Shown in pieces: positions 43,865 through 53,213 of a DNA stretch of 64,000 nucleotides (the first letter of the stretch is position 1; every line of letters starts with the position of its first letter). Position numbers and translations under genes: made by a program. The stretch is from Korobacter sp963758505. GTDB lineage: Bacteria > Acidobacteriota > Terriglobia > Terriglobales > Acidobacteriaceae. The notes under the pieces are model-generated. The model did no database searches. It was not told the DNA's origin and saw only the letters and a list, made by a program, of their open reading frames with translations. Where the stretch lies: positions 186,001-250,000 of the forward strand of contig CAVWVJ010000003.1 of assembly GCA_963758505.1 (NCBI GenBank), read 5' to 3'.

Positions 43865-44650
43865 TTAGCCCCTCCGTGCGGCCGCGGGCTTCATCCCTGA
43901 GGTTAATCCGCGAATGAATCCCTTCACTGCCTCGGCTTCGTCGCCGGGATTATCGAACACACGCTGCATGATGGCGCTGCCCACTACGGCTGCATCCGCA
44001 AAGCGGCCGACTTCCGCGAACTGTTCCGCCGTCGATACGCCAAATCCCACCGCGATCGGCAGCTTCGTGTACTTTCGCAAGCGGGTCACCAACTCGCGCG
44101 CATCGCCCGCCAACTCCTGCCGGGTGCCGGTTACGCCCGTCCGTGAAACCGCATACACGAAGCCGCGGCTCTTCTCCGCGATCTTTTTCAAACGCGCATC
44201 GGGACTGGTGGGGGCTACGAGGAACACAGGGTCCAGCTTATATTTCGCCATCGCCGCCAGGTAAGGTCCGGCTTCCTCCACCGGCAGATCGGTGACTAAC
44301 ACCCCGTCCACGCCCGCGGCCGCAGCGTCGGCGCAGAACTTCTCCAACCCGTAGCGCAGGATCGGATTCATGTACGAGAAGACAATCATGCCGGCGTCAC
44401 TGTTGCGCCTTACCTCGCGCGCGATCGTGAGCACGTCCTGGACGCGGGTGCCTCCTTGCAGCGCGCGTTCGCTTGCCGCCTGGATCACCGGCCCATCGGC
44501 CACGGGATCGCTGAACGGCACACCCAACTCGATCACGTCCGCGCCCGCTTGAATTGCCGCGAGCATGATCGCGATCGTGGTCTGCACGTCGGGATCGCCG
44601 CAGGTGATATAGGCCACCAGTCCCGGTCGTTTATGAAATTGAATGGCCAT
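43865..44650 (-). CDS. trpA: Tryptophan synthase alpha subunit
   Basis: A 261-residue TIM barrel that splits indole-3-glycerol phosphate. Catalytic residues are in place: Glu in ADVIELGVPFSDPVADGPVIQ and Asp in GVLVTDLPVEEAGPY. The phosphate-binding loops (GVTGTR and GFGVSTAEQ) are present. It is separated from trpB by a lipoprotein gene, which is unusual because trpB and trpA normally adjoin. Confidence 0.95.
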   Translation of the reverse strand: MAIQFHKRPGLVAYITCGDPDVQTTIAIMLAAIQAGADVIELGVPFSDPVADGPVIQAASERALQGGTRVQDVLTIAREVRRNSDAGMIVFSYMNPILRYGLEKFCADAAAAGVDGVLVTDLPVEEAGPYLAAMAKYKLDPVFLVAPTSPDARLKKIAEKSRGFVYAVSRTGVTGTRQELAGDARELVTRLRKYTKLPIAVGFGVSTAEQFAEVGRFADAAVVGSAIMQRVFDNPGDEAEAVKGFIRGLTSGMKPAAARRG

Positions 44651-44653
44651 TTG

Positions 44654-45163
44654 TCATCCGGAGTAGCGCACGATCCAGTCGTCCATCTGCTGTTTCAACA
44701 CTTCGTCTTCCATACCGAGATAGGTGCGTCCGTCCGCTTCCTTGCCGATCCAGACGTGCGTGTGCGGCGAGATGCCACCCGACATATCGCTTCCCACCGA
44801 TATCCCCGACGCATTCGCGTATTGCTTGATATTCGGAACGTAGAACTGCGTCTTCATGAGGCGGTCGTTGTAGAACCACAACACCAGGCTGCCGGTGAAT
44901 CCGTGATCGATATAGTCCGGCACGCGGATGACCAGCATGCGGAACGGCGGCCGCTTATCACTTACCAACGGCTGGCGGTCCTCGACCGTCTCCCAATTCT
45001 GCAGGCCAAGTTCCTTTTTCGTCTTCTCGAGGTTCCAGTAGCTCACCGCGGGTTTGAACAGCGGCGTGGGCTCGGGTTTGGGAAGGGTGTCCTGGCTTTT
45101 CTTGCCGCAACCGAGCAACACCGCCAATGCCGTGACCACGACCACCGTGCCAAAGCGTCTCAT
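44654..45163 (-). CDS. Putative lipoprotein between trpB and trpA
   Basis: A 169-residue protein with a short signal and lipobox (VVVVTALAVLLGCGKK). The mature part has no recognised family. It contains TGSLVLWFYNDRLMKTQFYVPN and HTHVWIGKEADGRTYLGMEDEVL. ATG 45163 gives a signal peptide directly; the frame is open to 45238. It lies 16 bases after trpB and 3 before trpA, so it is translated within the operon. The link with tryptophan synthesis is unknown. Confidence 0.75.
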   Translation of the reverse strand: MRRFGTVVVVTALAVLLGCGKKSQDTLPKPEPTPLFKPAVSYWNLEKTKKELGLQNWETVEDRQPLVSDKRPPFRMLVIRVPDYIDHGFTGSLVLWFYNDRLMKTQFYVPNIKQYANASGISVGSDMSGGISPHTHVWIGKEADGRTYLGMEDEVLKQQMDDWIVRYSG

Positions 45164-45179
45164 CTTGTCGAACGTTACC

Positions 45180-46415
45180 TCAGAATCGAAGGTGCTCCCG
45201 AAGGATCCCGATGTCTTTATCGCCCCGACCGGACACATTCACAATCAGCACATCTCTCTTGCGCATCGTCGGCGCGCGGCGTATACACTCCGCGATCGCA
45301 TGCGACGACTCCAAGGCCGGAATGATGCCTTCCGTCTTAGCAAGCATACTGCACGCGGCAAGCGCCTCCGCGTCACTGGCCGCCACATACTCGGCCCGGC
45401 CCGATTCCGCGAGCGCCGCGTGTTCGGGGCCGATGGCCGGATAATCCAACCCTGCCGAGATCGAATGCGTGCCCGCAATCTGGCCACCCTCGTCCTGCAA
45501 GACGTAGGAATACGTTCCCTGCAGCACGCCAGGGGCGCCGCCGCGAAACCGCGCTGCATGCTCGCCGAGCAGGTTGCCGCGTCCGCCGGCTTCCACCCCG
45601 ATAAGCTGAACTTTCTTGTCGCCGATGAATTCGTAGAACGCGCCGATCGCATTCGATCCGCCACCGACGCAGGCAATTACCGCCGTCGGCAGCTTGTTTT
45701 CGGCTTTCAATATCTGCGCCCGCGCCTCGCGGCTAATCACGCGGTGGAAGTCGCGGACCATCGTGGGATACGGATGCGCTCCCAGCACGCTGCCCAGCAG
45801 GTAATGGGTGCTCCGGACATTCGTGACCCAGTCGCGCATCGCTTCATTGATGGCATCTTTCAGCGTGCGCGATCCCGAGTTCACCGGCACCACTTCGGCG
45901 CCGAGCAGTTTCATGCGATAGACGTTCGGCTCCTGCCGCCGGACATCCTCACTGCCCATGTACACCACGCATTCCATGTTGAAGAGCGCTCCGACCGTCG
46001 CGCTCGCCACGCCGTGCTGTCCAGCGCCAGTCTCCGCGATGATGCGACGCTTGCCCATGCGGCGTGCCAGCAGAGCCTGCCCAATGCAGTTATTGATCTT
46101 GTGCGCGCCGGTGTGCAACAGGTCCTCGCGCTTCAGATAGATCTTCGCCCCGCCGAGCATCGCGGTGAGATTCTTTGCCAGGAACAGGGGAGTGGGACGC
46201 CCCGCGTAGGTATGGAGGAGAAATTCGAGCTCCTCCTTGAACTTCTTGTCGCGCTTGGCGGCTTCGTACGCGGCATCGAGCTCCTGCAGCGCCGCCATCA
46301 GCGTCTCGGGGACAAACCTTCCGCCATATGCGCCGAAATACCCGGGCTGCTCTGCCGTTTGCACCGCCGCCTTGGAGGGAGCTTTCCTTGGTCTTGCGAA
46401 GGTCTTGGTTGCCAT
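45180..46415 (-). CDS. trpB: Tryptophan synthase beta subunit
   Basis: A 411-residue PLP enzyme that joins indole and serine. The Schiff-base lysine lies in LKREDLLHTGAHKINN, the phosphate loop in CVGGGSNAIG, and the C-terminal region (ESSHAIAEC and NVSGRGDKD) matches TrpB1. The N-terminus has a lysine-rich extension of about 20 residues before GYFGAYGGRFVPE. It is 9 bases after trpF. Confidence 0.95.
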   Translation of the reverse strand: MATKTFARPRKAPSKAAVQTAEQPGYFGAYGGRFVPETLMAALQELDAAYEAAKRDKKFKEELEFLLHTYAGRPTPLFLAKNLTAMLGGAKIYLKREDLLHTGAHKINNCIGQALLARRMGKRRIIAETGAGQHGVASATVGALFNMECVVYMGSEDVRRQEPNVYRMKLLGAEVVPVNSGSRTLKDAINEAMRDWVTNVRSTHYLLGSVLGAHPYPTMVRDFHRVISREARAQILKAENKLPTAVIACVGGGSNAIGAFYEFIGDKKVQLIGVEAGGRGNLLGEHAARFRGGAPGVLQGTYSYVLQDEGGQIAGTHSISAGLDYPAIGPEHAALAESGRAEYVAASDAEALAACSMLAKTEGIIPALESSHAIAECIRRAPTMRKRDVLIVNVSGRGDKDIGILREHLRF

Positions 46416-46424
46416 TGGAAATCT

Positions 46425-47129
46425 TTATCGTTTCTGGGCGGCCTGGTGCACCGTCTCGAAAAATGCGCGCAGCTTTTCCGGATCCTTCTTCCCCGGCTGC
46501 CGCTCCACGCCACTTACCACATCCAGTCCGAAAGGATGGAACAACGACAGCGCCCGCGCCGCATTGCCCGGGTTCAAGCCTCCGGCGATCACGATCCTGG
46601 TTCGCCGGGATAATACCCGCACCAGCGGCGCCGCCTCATCCCAGTCGAAGCTCCTGCCCGTTCCGCCGCGCTGAATCGGCGTTCCGGAATCGAGCACCAT
46701 GGCCGCCAGCATCTTCGACGCCTGCGCGTCCCAGGCAAAACTGTTGTCGATGGTGCTCATACGGACCGCCTTATAAATCTTCAGTTCGATCTTCTCGCGC
46801 CTTGCCAGGGAAAGGAGGGTGGCAACGGCCTTGGGATCTTCGTCGCCATGCAGCTGGACCCCGCTTAACCCGGCGCGCCGGGTAGTCGCCAGGATCGTCG
46901 ATGCCGGTTGGTTCACGAACACGCCGATTGTCTCGACGCGGGGATCCACTTGCGTGATGATCCGGCTCGCGTCGATGGGCGTGATCCTTCGCGGACTCGG
47001 CGAGAAGATGAATCCCAGCGCATCCGCCCCCAGTTCCGCTGCCAGCTTCGCGTCCTCAAGATTGGTGTTGCCGCAGATTTTGACCCAGGTTCGGACCTCC
47101 TGCGTTCCTCCGGCCGGATTCGAGCTCAC
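46425..47129 (-). CDS. trpF: Phosphoribosylanthranilate isomerase
   Basis: A TIM-barrel isomerase of tryptophan synthesis, 234 residues. The catalytic cysteine lies in WVKICGNTNLEDA, and the catalytic aspartate and phosphate loops in VLDSGTPIQRGGTGRSFDW and IAGGLNPGNA. The GTG at 47129 overlaps the trpC stop by 4 bases (GTGA), so translation is coupled. Confidence 0.93.
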   Translation of the reverse strand: MSSNPAGGTQEVRTWVKICGNTNLEDAKLAAELGADALGFIFSPSPRRITPIDASRIITQVDPRVETIGVFVNQPASTILATTRRAGLSGVQLHGDEDPKAVATLLSLARREKIELKIYKAVRMSTIDNSFAWDAQASKMLAAMVLDSGTPIQRGGTGRSFDWDEAAPLVRVLSRRTRIVIAGGLNPGNAARALSLFHPFGLDVVSGVERQPGKKDPEKLRAFFETVHQAAQKR

Positions 47130-47908
47130 GCCAGCAACTCCCGCAACGCCGCGCCCGGCGAAGGAGCGCGCATCAGCATCTCGCCCACCAGGAACGCGTG
47201 GTACCCGCCGTCGCGCAGACGATCCATCGTTGCCCGATCTTCAATCCCGCTCTCCGCCACGCGTACTGCGTTCGCTGGAAATTCCTCGCGGAAACACAGC
47301 GCGTTCTCGACGTTCACATGCAAGGTTCGCAGGTCGCGATTGTTTACCCCTATGAGATCGAAGCCGAGATAGGCGGCGCGCTTCATCTCATCGCGCTCGT
47401 GCACCTCGCAGAGCACATCCAGTCCGAATGCCTCCGCTTCCCGGCGTAAATTCCGTAACTCTTCGTCGGTTAGCGCGGCAACGATCAGCAGGACGGCATC
47501 GGCTCTATGCGCCCGCGCCTCCACGATCTGTATCGGGTCCACAATGAAATCCTTCCGCAAACAGGGAATCTTCACCGCCGCGGAAGCGATTTGCAGATTC
47601 TCCAGCGACCCCTGGAAGTGCGGAACTTCGGTCAGCACGGAGAGCGCCGCCGCTCCCGCAGCCTCTAACTCCTTCGCCAACGACGCTGCTTCAAAGTCAG
47701 CGCGGATCAGACCCTTCGAGGGCGATGCCTTCTTCAATTCTGCAATGATCGCCGGACCGCTTGCAGCTCTCTCCAGCAACGCACGCCGAAATCCCCGCGG
47801 CCGATGCAACGTCGCCAGCTTCTCCAAGGCGTGCGCCCGTGCCGCCGATTTGGTCCTGGCCAAATTGTGCCGGGTCACATTCAGGATTTCATCCAGACGG
47901 GTCGACAT
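47126..47908 (-). CDS. trpC: Indole-3-glycerol phosphate synthase
   Basis: A 260-residue TIM barrel. Conserved parts are IIAELKKASPSKGLIRADF (substrate lysine), PCLRKDFIVDPIQIVEARA, VLCEVHERDEM, GVNNRDLRTL and VAESGIEDRATM. It is the first gene of the minus-strand trp cluster seen here; trpE, trpG and trpD are not in the window. ATG 47908 gives the family N-terminus (STRLDEIL); the frame is open to 47941. The divergent gap to the 48038 gene is about 130 bases and should hold the promoter. Confidence 0.93.
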   Translation of the reverse strand: MSTRLDEILNVTRHNLARTKSAARAHALEKLATLHRPRGFRRALLERAASGPAIIAELKKASPSKGLIRADFEAASLAKELEAAGAAALSVLTEVPHFQGSLENLQIASAAVKIPCLRKDFIVDPIQIVEARAHRADAVLLIVAALTDEELRNLRREAEAFGLDVLCEVHERDEMKRAAYLGFDLIGVNNRDLRTLHVNVENALCFREEFPANAVRVAESGIEDRATMDRLRDGGYHAFLVGEMLMRAPSPGAALRELLA

Positions 47909-48037
47909 GTTATGAGCAGTATAAATGTCTCCGGCATGCATTCCCGGGCCGCCCCCCGAACATCCTTTTCAACTTGACCCCTGCCCGAGGTTGGACTAGC
48001 TTTCTCCGCAATTGGCCGTGTTGAATAAGGAGAAACC

Positions 48038-48505
48038 ATGAACCGTCCCACCGGCGTCTCCGTTCTCGCCATCCTGCTATTCATTGGCTCCGCGCTCCTC
48101 CTGTTGATCGCCATCGGCAGCTTCGTAGGCGGCGCGTTCATCGGTACCATGATCGGCGCCTCGGCGCGTCAGCCGGGAGCGGGTGCAGCCGGTGCCGGAT
48201 TCGGCGCCTTTATCGGCGCAATCGTCGGAGTGGGCTTCCTGATCGGTTCCGTCCTGAATGCAATTTGCGGCTACGGCCTCTGGAATCTCAAAGAGTGGGG
48301 CCGGATGCTGACCATCATTCTCTCCGCCATCGGCTTAGTCTTTGCCGCCTTCAGCCTCTTCGTCTCCCTGATTCACTTCCACATCTTCGGATTGTTCTTC
48401 CTCATGATTCGCGTCGCGATCGGCCTTCTGGTGATCTGGTATCTCTCCCAGCCGCAGGTCAAAGCCGCCTTCGCTGCCGTGCCACAGGTTTATCCGGCGC
48501 GTTAA
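48038..48505 (+). CDS. Four-helix membrane protein of unknown function
   Basis: A 155-residue protein with four hydrophobic segments: VLAILLFIGSALLLLIAIGSF, the glycine-rich GFGAFIGAIVGVGFLIGSVL, MLTIILSAIGLVFAAFSLFVS, and IFGLFFLMIRVAIGLLVIWYL. It is similar in layout to DUF2127/DUF4064-like proteins. AAGGAG lies 6 bases before the ATG. A GC-rich hairpin follows. Confidence 0.72.
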   Translation: MNRPTGVSVLAILLFIGSALLLLIAIGSFVGGAFIGTMIGASARQPGAGAAGAGFGAFIGAIVGVGFLIGSVLNAICGYGLWNLKEWGRMLTIILSAIGLVFAAFSLFVSLIHFHIFGLFFLMIRVAIGLLVIWYLSQPQVKAAFAAVPQVYPAR

Positions 48506-48510
48506 TCCCC

Positions 48511-48540
48511 GGGCGGGCCTTCCGACCCGCCCTGTGTTCT
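48511..48540 (+). terminator. Hairpin after the membrane protein gene
   Basis: GGGCGGG (48511-48517) pairs with CCCGCCC (48526-48532), followed by TGTGTTCTG. The tail is not a pure T run. Confidence 0.55.
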
Positions 48541-48585
48541 GCTGTTGAACCCATTGGTACATGGACGAACGGGCCTCTTCGCGCA

Positions 48586-48615
48586 TTGCCCAGGCTCCAG
48601 GCTGCCTTTTATAAT
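48586..48615 (+). promoter_or_regulatory. Sigma70-type promoter candidate before the lytic transglycosylase
   Basis: TTGCCC (48586-48591) and TATAAT (48610-48615) with an 18-base spacer, about 80 bases before the ATG at 48695. Confidence 0.55.
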
Positions 48616-48694
48616 CCTGCCACTCTGGAGAAGCTGTGGATGCAGGAATTAGAGCGGCAACGATGCCGCTCGCCCAGGGTTCGGTGCGCCGCCT

Positions 48695-49558
48695 ATGCAA
48701 TGGAAAACACTGAGCCACGCGGTTCGTCTGGCGCTTTCGCTAGGGCTGGTGCTCTCGTCTTCCACCGCGTTCGCTGGAGCCATCTCTTCCGTCGATGTTG
48801 ACGGCCATAAAGTCTTCGTCAACGACGACAGTCCGAAGTACGTCGCGCCCGACGGCCAAGCCACCAAGTATTCCAGAACATTGATCTTTTGGAGCGCCAC
48901 CGAGCACCGCTGGAAGCCGGTACCTCATGCGAATCCGGCAGCCCTCGATGCCGCCCGCAGTGCCGCCGCCGAGGTGAAGAATTTCGTCGTCTCGCAGCCT
49001 ACGACGCTGCAGGATCCTGTAAAGGGCGTGGTGCAACCGGCGGATAAAGACCCGAATTTCGGCAAATTGGCCCGTGGTTATGCGGTCAGCAGCGCGGAAA
49101 TGGAGGCGGCCATCAACCAGGCGGCCGCGCATCATGGCGTTGACCCGAACCTGGTCAAGGCCATCATCAAGGTCGAATCCAACTTCAATCCCCGGGCCGT
49201 CTCCAACAAGGGCGCCATGGGCCTGATGCAGTTGATGCCCGGGACCGCCCGCCAACTCAACGTGACCAACCCGTTCGACGTCCAACAGAATGTGGACGCC
49301 GGGGTTCGGCATTTCAGCCAGTTACTCCAGGATTTCAACGGCGATGTGAAACTCTCCCTCGCGGCCTACAATGCCGGGGAGAAGGCGGTTACCAACCATA
49401 AGGGCATTCCGCCCTACCAGGAAACGCAGAATTACGTGCGCCAAATCACGAATCTTTACAGCGGGGGCGAAAAAATCCACTTCGCAACCGCAACTCGGGA
49501 GCCGATTAAGGTTTACCGTGACCAACAAGGTGTGCTGACGTTCAATAACGTTGACTAA
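48695..49558 (+). CDS. Exported lytic transglycosylase (SLT family)
   Basis: A 287-residue protein with signal peptide (LALSLGLVLSSSTAFAG). Residues about 135-245 are a soluble-lytic-transglycosylase domain: catalytic E161 in IIKVESNFNPRAVS, then NKGAMGLMQLMPGTA and SLAAYNAGEKAV. It cleaves peptidoglycan glycan strands with 1,6-anhydro bond formation. The C-terminal segment (PIKVYRDQQGVLTFNNVD) resembles a DUF4124-like tail. The next gene encodes an amidase that cuts the peptide side of the same polymer. Confidence 0.9.
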   Translation: MQWKTLSHAVRLALSLGLVLSSSTAFAGAISSVDVDGHKVFVNDDSPKYVAPDGQATKYSRTLIFWSATEHRWKPVPHANPAALDAARSAAAEVKNFVVSQPTTLQDPVKGVVQPADKDPNFGKLARGYAVSSAEMEAAINQAAAHHGVDPNLVKAIIKVESNFNPRAVSNKGAMGLMQLMPGTARQLNVTNPFDVQQNVDAGVRHFSQLLQDFNGDVKLSLAAYNAGEKAVTNHKGIPPYQETQNYVRQITNLYSGGEKIHFATATREPIKVYRDQQGVLTFNNVD

Positions 49559-49607
49559 CCGCTTTCACCGTTCCATGCTACCCGTAGGAGATCCGAAGCA
49601 GTCATCG

Positions 49608-51752
49608 ATGGGGTTCAGGGTCCGCACGCGCCGAAGCCAATCGTGGATCGCAGTGTTGATCCTGCTGACCACAGCAGCTTCCTCCGCCCTCGGCACCACC
49701 CCGGCGCAGAAGCGCCAGATCGCGCGCTCCGAGTACGAGCAGGCTGAGCGCATGCGCGAGGCCCTCAACGGGCGTCCGGAAAAAGAACGTACCCGCCTCG
49801 CCTACCAGAGAGTCATCGACGCCTATAAAAAGGTGTACCGCACCAGCGCCGCTTCGAGCAGGTCCGATGCCAGCATCGTCGCCGTAGCTGAGTTGCTGGC
49901 CGAAGAAGGGCACAAGTTTCTGGATGAGAAGATCCTGAAGGAAGCGATTGCGCAGTACGAATTCTTGCGTAAGGAATACCCCGGCAGCAAATACCGTGTC
50001 GACGCCCTCTTCACCATCGGCCAGATCTACAAAGAAGATCTGAAGGATACCGGCGCCGCCAAGGCGACCTTCGAAGAGTTCCTCCAGCGCTACCCAAGAT
50101 CGCAGCTCGCAGACCAGGCGCACAAGGCACTGGCGGATATGAGTGCCCCGCCTCCACTGACCCCCACCGAGGTGAAGGCCGCCGAGGTCGCGGAAAAGAA
50201 ACACGCGGCCATGCCGACAGTGAATGGCATCCGCTTCTGGTCCACCCCGAACTATACCCGGGTGGCCATCGATCTCGACGACGAGGTCAAGTATGAAGCT
50301 GGCCGCATTCCCCACCCAGATCGCATCTTCTTCGATCTCCACAATGCCAAGCTTGCCTCAACCCTGGTTGGCAAAACCTTCGAGGTAGGCGACGGCTTCC
50401 TCCGGACGGTGCGAGTCGCTCCCTATCAGCGGGATGTCGTGCGCATCGTGCTCGACGTCGAAGATGTCTCCGATTACTCCGCCTTCCTTTTGCCGAACCC
50501 TTACCGCCTGATCATCGATATTCACGGAAAGAAACCTGCCGGGGCCGTTGCGGCGAACAACGCAGAAACGGCCCCCGGCACTTCGGATGAGACCCCCGAC
50601 GCCACCCAAACCGAGCTTGCCGAGAGCAAGAAGCCGGAAGGTGTCCTGAAGTTCGAACGTCCCAGGAGTGAAACCAAGCGTCCGGAGACCGCGCAGAATG
50701 CTGCCTCCGTGGATTCTCCTTCGAACGTAGGCGGGGTGACCAAGACCGGCGATCAGCTTCGTGCCGAGGCTGCCGACTACGAACGCAAGTACAAGGAAGC
50801 GAAGGAGCAGGGTAAACCTCTTCCCAGGCCCGACCCCGACCTCTCGGCAAAGACCAGCAGCGTGAAATCGACGTCGCAGCCTACAACCAAGCCGACCTAT
50901 GCCGCCGTCGATCCAAAATCCGGAGCGACCACCACCACAGCGCGAAGAAACTTGCCGTCCAACACCGAAGTCGCTGAGATCCACGAGGCTGCGCCGCGTT
51001 CCAGTGGAGACCGTTCGCTTATTCGTGCTCTCGGGCTGAAGATCAACCGCATCGTCGTGGATGCCGGCCACGGTGGGCACGATACCGGAACCATCGGCCC
51101 CAACGGCCTGATGGAGAAAGACCTCGTCCTCGATGTCGCGATGCGCCTCGGCAATCTGCTTGAAACCCGCCTCGGCTCGGAGGTCATCTACACCCGCGAC
51201 GACGACACCTTCATCCCGCTGGAGACCCGCACCGCGATTGCCAACCAGAACCAGGCCGACCTCTTCATCTCGGTGCACGCCAACAGCAGTCGCGAAGAAT
51301 CCGCTCGCGGCGTAGAAACCTACTACCTCAACTTCACCTCCGACCCCGACGCTCTCGATGTGGCTGCCCGCGAAAACGCCGTTTCACAGAAGTCGATTCA
51401 CGAGCTGCAGGACTTGGTGAAGAAGATCACCTTGAAAGAAAAAATCGACGAATCCCGCGAACTGGCGTCCGATGTCGATTCGTCCCTTGCCACCGGCCTC
51501 TCCTCGAAATCGCTGGCCATGCGCAACCGCGGCGTGAAGAAAGCGCCCTTCATCGTTCTCATCGGCGCCAATATGCCGAGCATCCTTGCCGAGATCTCGT
51601 TCCTCAGCAATCCCGCCGATGAAAAGAAGCTGCAGACCCCGGAATATCGCCAGAAAATCGCCGAATCGCTCTACAAAGGCATCTCCAAGTACGTCAATAG
51701 CCTCAGCAGCGTAAGAGTTGCCCAGCGCGCCAGCAAGAATACAGGCGAGTAA
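49608..51752 (+). CDS. N-acetylmuramoyl-L-alanine amidase with TPR and AMIN domains
   Basis: An exported protein of about 714 residues. After the signal (WIAVLILLTTAASSALG) come tetratricopeptide-like helices (AIAQYEFLRKEYPGSKYRVDALF), an AMIN domain (NGIRFWSTPNYTRVAIDL...YRLIIDIHG), a long low-complexity linker, and the Amidase_3 zinc domain (RIVVDAGHGGHDTG, FISVHANSS, and the glutamate in ILAEISFLSN). It hydrolyses the lactyl-amide bond in peptidoglycan, as AmiC in cell separation. The start is uncertain: TTG 49551 overlaps the previous stop, ATG 49575 and ATG 49608 are alternatives; 49608 gives the best signal peptide. Confidence 0.9.
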   Translation: MGFRVRTRRSQSWIAVLILLTTAASSALGTTPAQKRQIARSEYEQAERMREALNGRPEKERTRLAYQRVIDAYKKVYRTSAASSRSDASIVAVAELLAEEGHKFLDEKILKEAIAQYEFLRKEYPGSKYRVDALFTIGQIYKEDLKDTGAAKATFEEFLQRYPRSQLADQAHKALADMSAPPPLTPTEVKAAEVAEKKHAAMPTVNGIRFWSTPNYTRVAIDLDDEVKYEAGRIPHPDRIFFDLHNAKLASTLVGKTFEVGDGFLRTVRVAPYQRDVVRIVLDVEDVSDYSAFLLPNPYRLIIDIHGKKPAGAVAANNAETAPGTSDETPDATQTELAESKKPEGVLKFERPRSETKRPETAQNAASVDSPSNVGGVTKTGDQLRAEAADYERKYKEAKEQGKPLPRPDPDLSAKTSSVKSTSQPTTKPTYAAVDPKSGATTTTARRNLPSNTEVAEIHEAAPRSSGDRSLIRALGLKINRIVVDAGHGGHDTGTIGPNGLMEKDLVLDVAMRLGNLLETRLGSEVIYTRDDDTFIPLETRTAIANQNQADLFISVHANSSREESARGVETYYLNFTSDPDALDVAARENAVSQKSIHELQDLVKKITLKEKIDESRELASDVDSSLATGLSSKSLAMRNRGVKKAPFIVLIGANMPSILAEISFLSNPADEKKLQTPEYRQKIAESLYKGISKYVNSLSSVRVAQRASKNTGE

Positions 51753-51904
51753 AAGCTGCGCTCCGCCATTCAGTAGACCTGATCCAGCGCGTGCCCTTCG
51801 CGACGCCAGAAGGCTGACAGAACCCAGCGGACGCCCTTCTTTCCGGAAACTTCTCGCCAATCCGTGTAGTCTATTTAGAAGACCCTCCGGGCCTATCCCT
51901 TGTC

Positions 51905-52960
51905 ATGAAACGTTTTGCCGTCCTGATCGCCGTACTCTGCTTCCTCTCGCTTGGCACGTATGCTGCCGACTCTGCTCTGCTGCCCCAAAATTTTGCCGGC
52001 TGGGAGAAGACCCAGACCCTCAAACACGGCGTCGACCCCTCCCAGGCCGATGCTGCCTTTCCCGCAGTGCTGAAAGAATATGGATTCCATGATTTCGAAT
52101 CCGCCGATTACACTCGCGGCGACCGTCACATCACGATCAAGGCAGCTCGCTTCGACAACGCCAGCGGCGCCTACGGGGCCTTCACCTTCTACCGCGTCCC
52201 CGAGATGCGGCGCGAGGAAATCGGAGACGAGGCCGCCTCCGCCAACACGAGAATCCTCTTCTTTCGCAGCAACGTCCTGGTCGATGCCACCCTCGACCAG
52301 ATCACGGCGATGTCGGCCGCCGACCTCCGGGCCTTGGTAAAAGAACTACCCGAAGCGCGCGGCAACGACGCCACGCTTCCCAACCTTCCCGCTTATCTGC
52401 CTAAGGAAAAAGCGGTTCCCTTCACCATAAAGTACGTGATGGGTCCGCAGACGCTGGCTCTGGTCCACGCACCTATCACGCCGGAGCAGGTCAATTTCGA
52501 GAAGTTTGGTTCCGATGCGGAGGTCGCACTCGCGCAATACGCCGACGACGGCAATCGGTCGACCATGGTGATCGTCTCTTATCCGACGAAGGAGATTGCC
52601 ACCGAAAGGCTCCGCAACTTCGAATCCACCATGCAGGCTGCGCCCGGCTTCGTCGCCAAGCGTAGCGGCGACAAAGTCATCCTGATGACCGGCAACCTGC
52701 CGCTCTCCGATGCCAAGGGCCTCGTCGGCTCCGTCAATTACGACGCTACCGTAAGTTGGACCGAAGCCACCAAGCTCGCTCCCCGGGACAACATCGGCAA
52801 TCTCATCGTCGCCATCTTCTCCCTGATTGGGATTTTGCTCCTCGCCGGGTTGGGCTTCGGCCTGTTTTTTGGAAGTACTAGGGTCTTCATGCGCCGGATC
52901 CTCCCCGGCCGCTTCCACAAAGAGGACGAGGACGAGTTCATCAGCCTCGATCTGCGTTAA
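51905..52960 (+). CDS. Exported/membrane-anchored protein, DUF6599-like
   Basis: A 351-residue protein with an N-terminal signal peptide (FAVLIAVLCFLSLGTYAAD) and one membrane segment near the C-terminus (LIVAIFSLIGILLLAGLGFGLFFG), followed by a short cytoplasmic tail rich in acidic residues (HKEDEDEFISLDLR). The periplasmic part has features of the acidobacterial DUF6599 group (FDNASGAYGAFTFYRVPEM). Function unknown. Confidence 0.72.
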   Translation: MKRFAVLIAVLCFLSLGTYAADSALLPQNFAGWEKTQTLKHGVDPSQADAAFPAVLKEYGFHDFESADYTRGDRHITIKAARFDNASGAYGAFTFYRVPEMRREEIGDEAASANTRILFFRSNVLVDATLDQITAMSAADLRALVKELPEARGNDATLPNLPAYLPKEKAVPFTIKYVMGPQTLALVHAPITPEQVNFEKFGSDAEVALAQYADDGNRSTMVIVSYPTKEIATERLRNFESTMQAAPGFVAKRSGDKVILMTGNLPLSDAKGLVGSVNYDATVSWTEATKLAPRDNIGNLIVAIFSLIGILLLAGLGFGLFFGSTRVFMRRILPGRFHKEDEDEFISLDLR

Positions 52961-53096
52961 GTGGCCGGAATTGTCAGACTTAACGTTTTTTTGACTGTGG
53001 CCCTCCGGGGACACTTGACAAATTCCGTCACTTTTACTTTGCAGTGGCAAAGTTGTAAGTGATTGATAAAGCAGACATTTAAAGTCCAAAAATCGC

Positions 53097-53125
53097 TTGA
53101 CACCCCCCTACCCACCTCATAGTAT
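53097..53125 (+). promoter_or_regulatory. Strong sigma70-type promoter
   Basis: TTGACA (53097-53102), 17-base spacer, TAGTAT (53120-53125): a consensus -35, optimal spacing and a near-consensus -10, preceded by AT-rich DNA. No protein gene starts downstream before the terminator at 53181. Confidence 0.75.
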
Positions 53126-53131
53126 TTCCCC

Positions 53132-53213
53132 AGAAAGTTTCTGCGGTCTAGCCTCCGTTGGAACTATTCTCCCTTGAAGGAAAGGCCGCCTGAGTTGCCG
53201 GGCGGCCTTTTCC
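53132..53213 (+). ncRNA. Candidate small RNA of about 80 nt
   Basis: Between the strong promoter (53097-53125) and a 10-bp terminator hairpin (53181-53210) lies an about 80-base transcript without a plausible reading frame. Its 5' part can fold as CAGAA-AGT-TTCTG (53131-53143), the middle is unpaired and pyrimidine-rich (CTATTCTCCCTTGAAGG), and the 3' end is the terminator. This is the layout of a trans-acting small RNA. The inference rests on signals only; no known RNA family was recognised. Confidence 0.55.
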
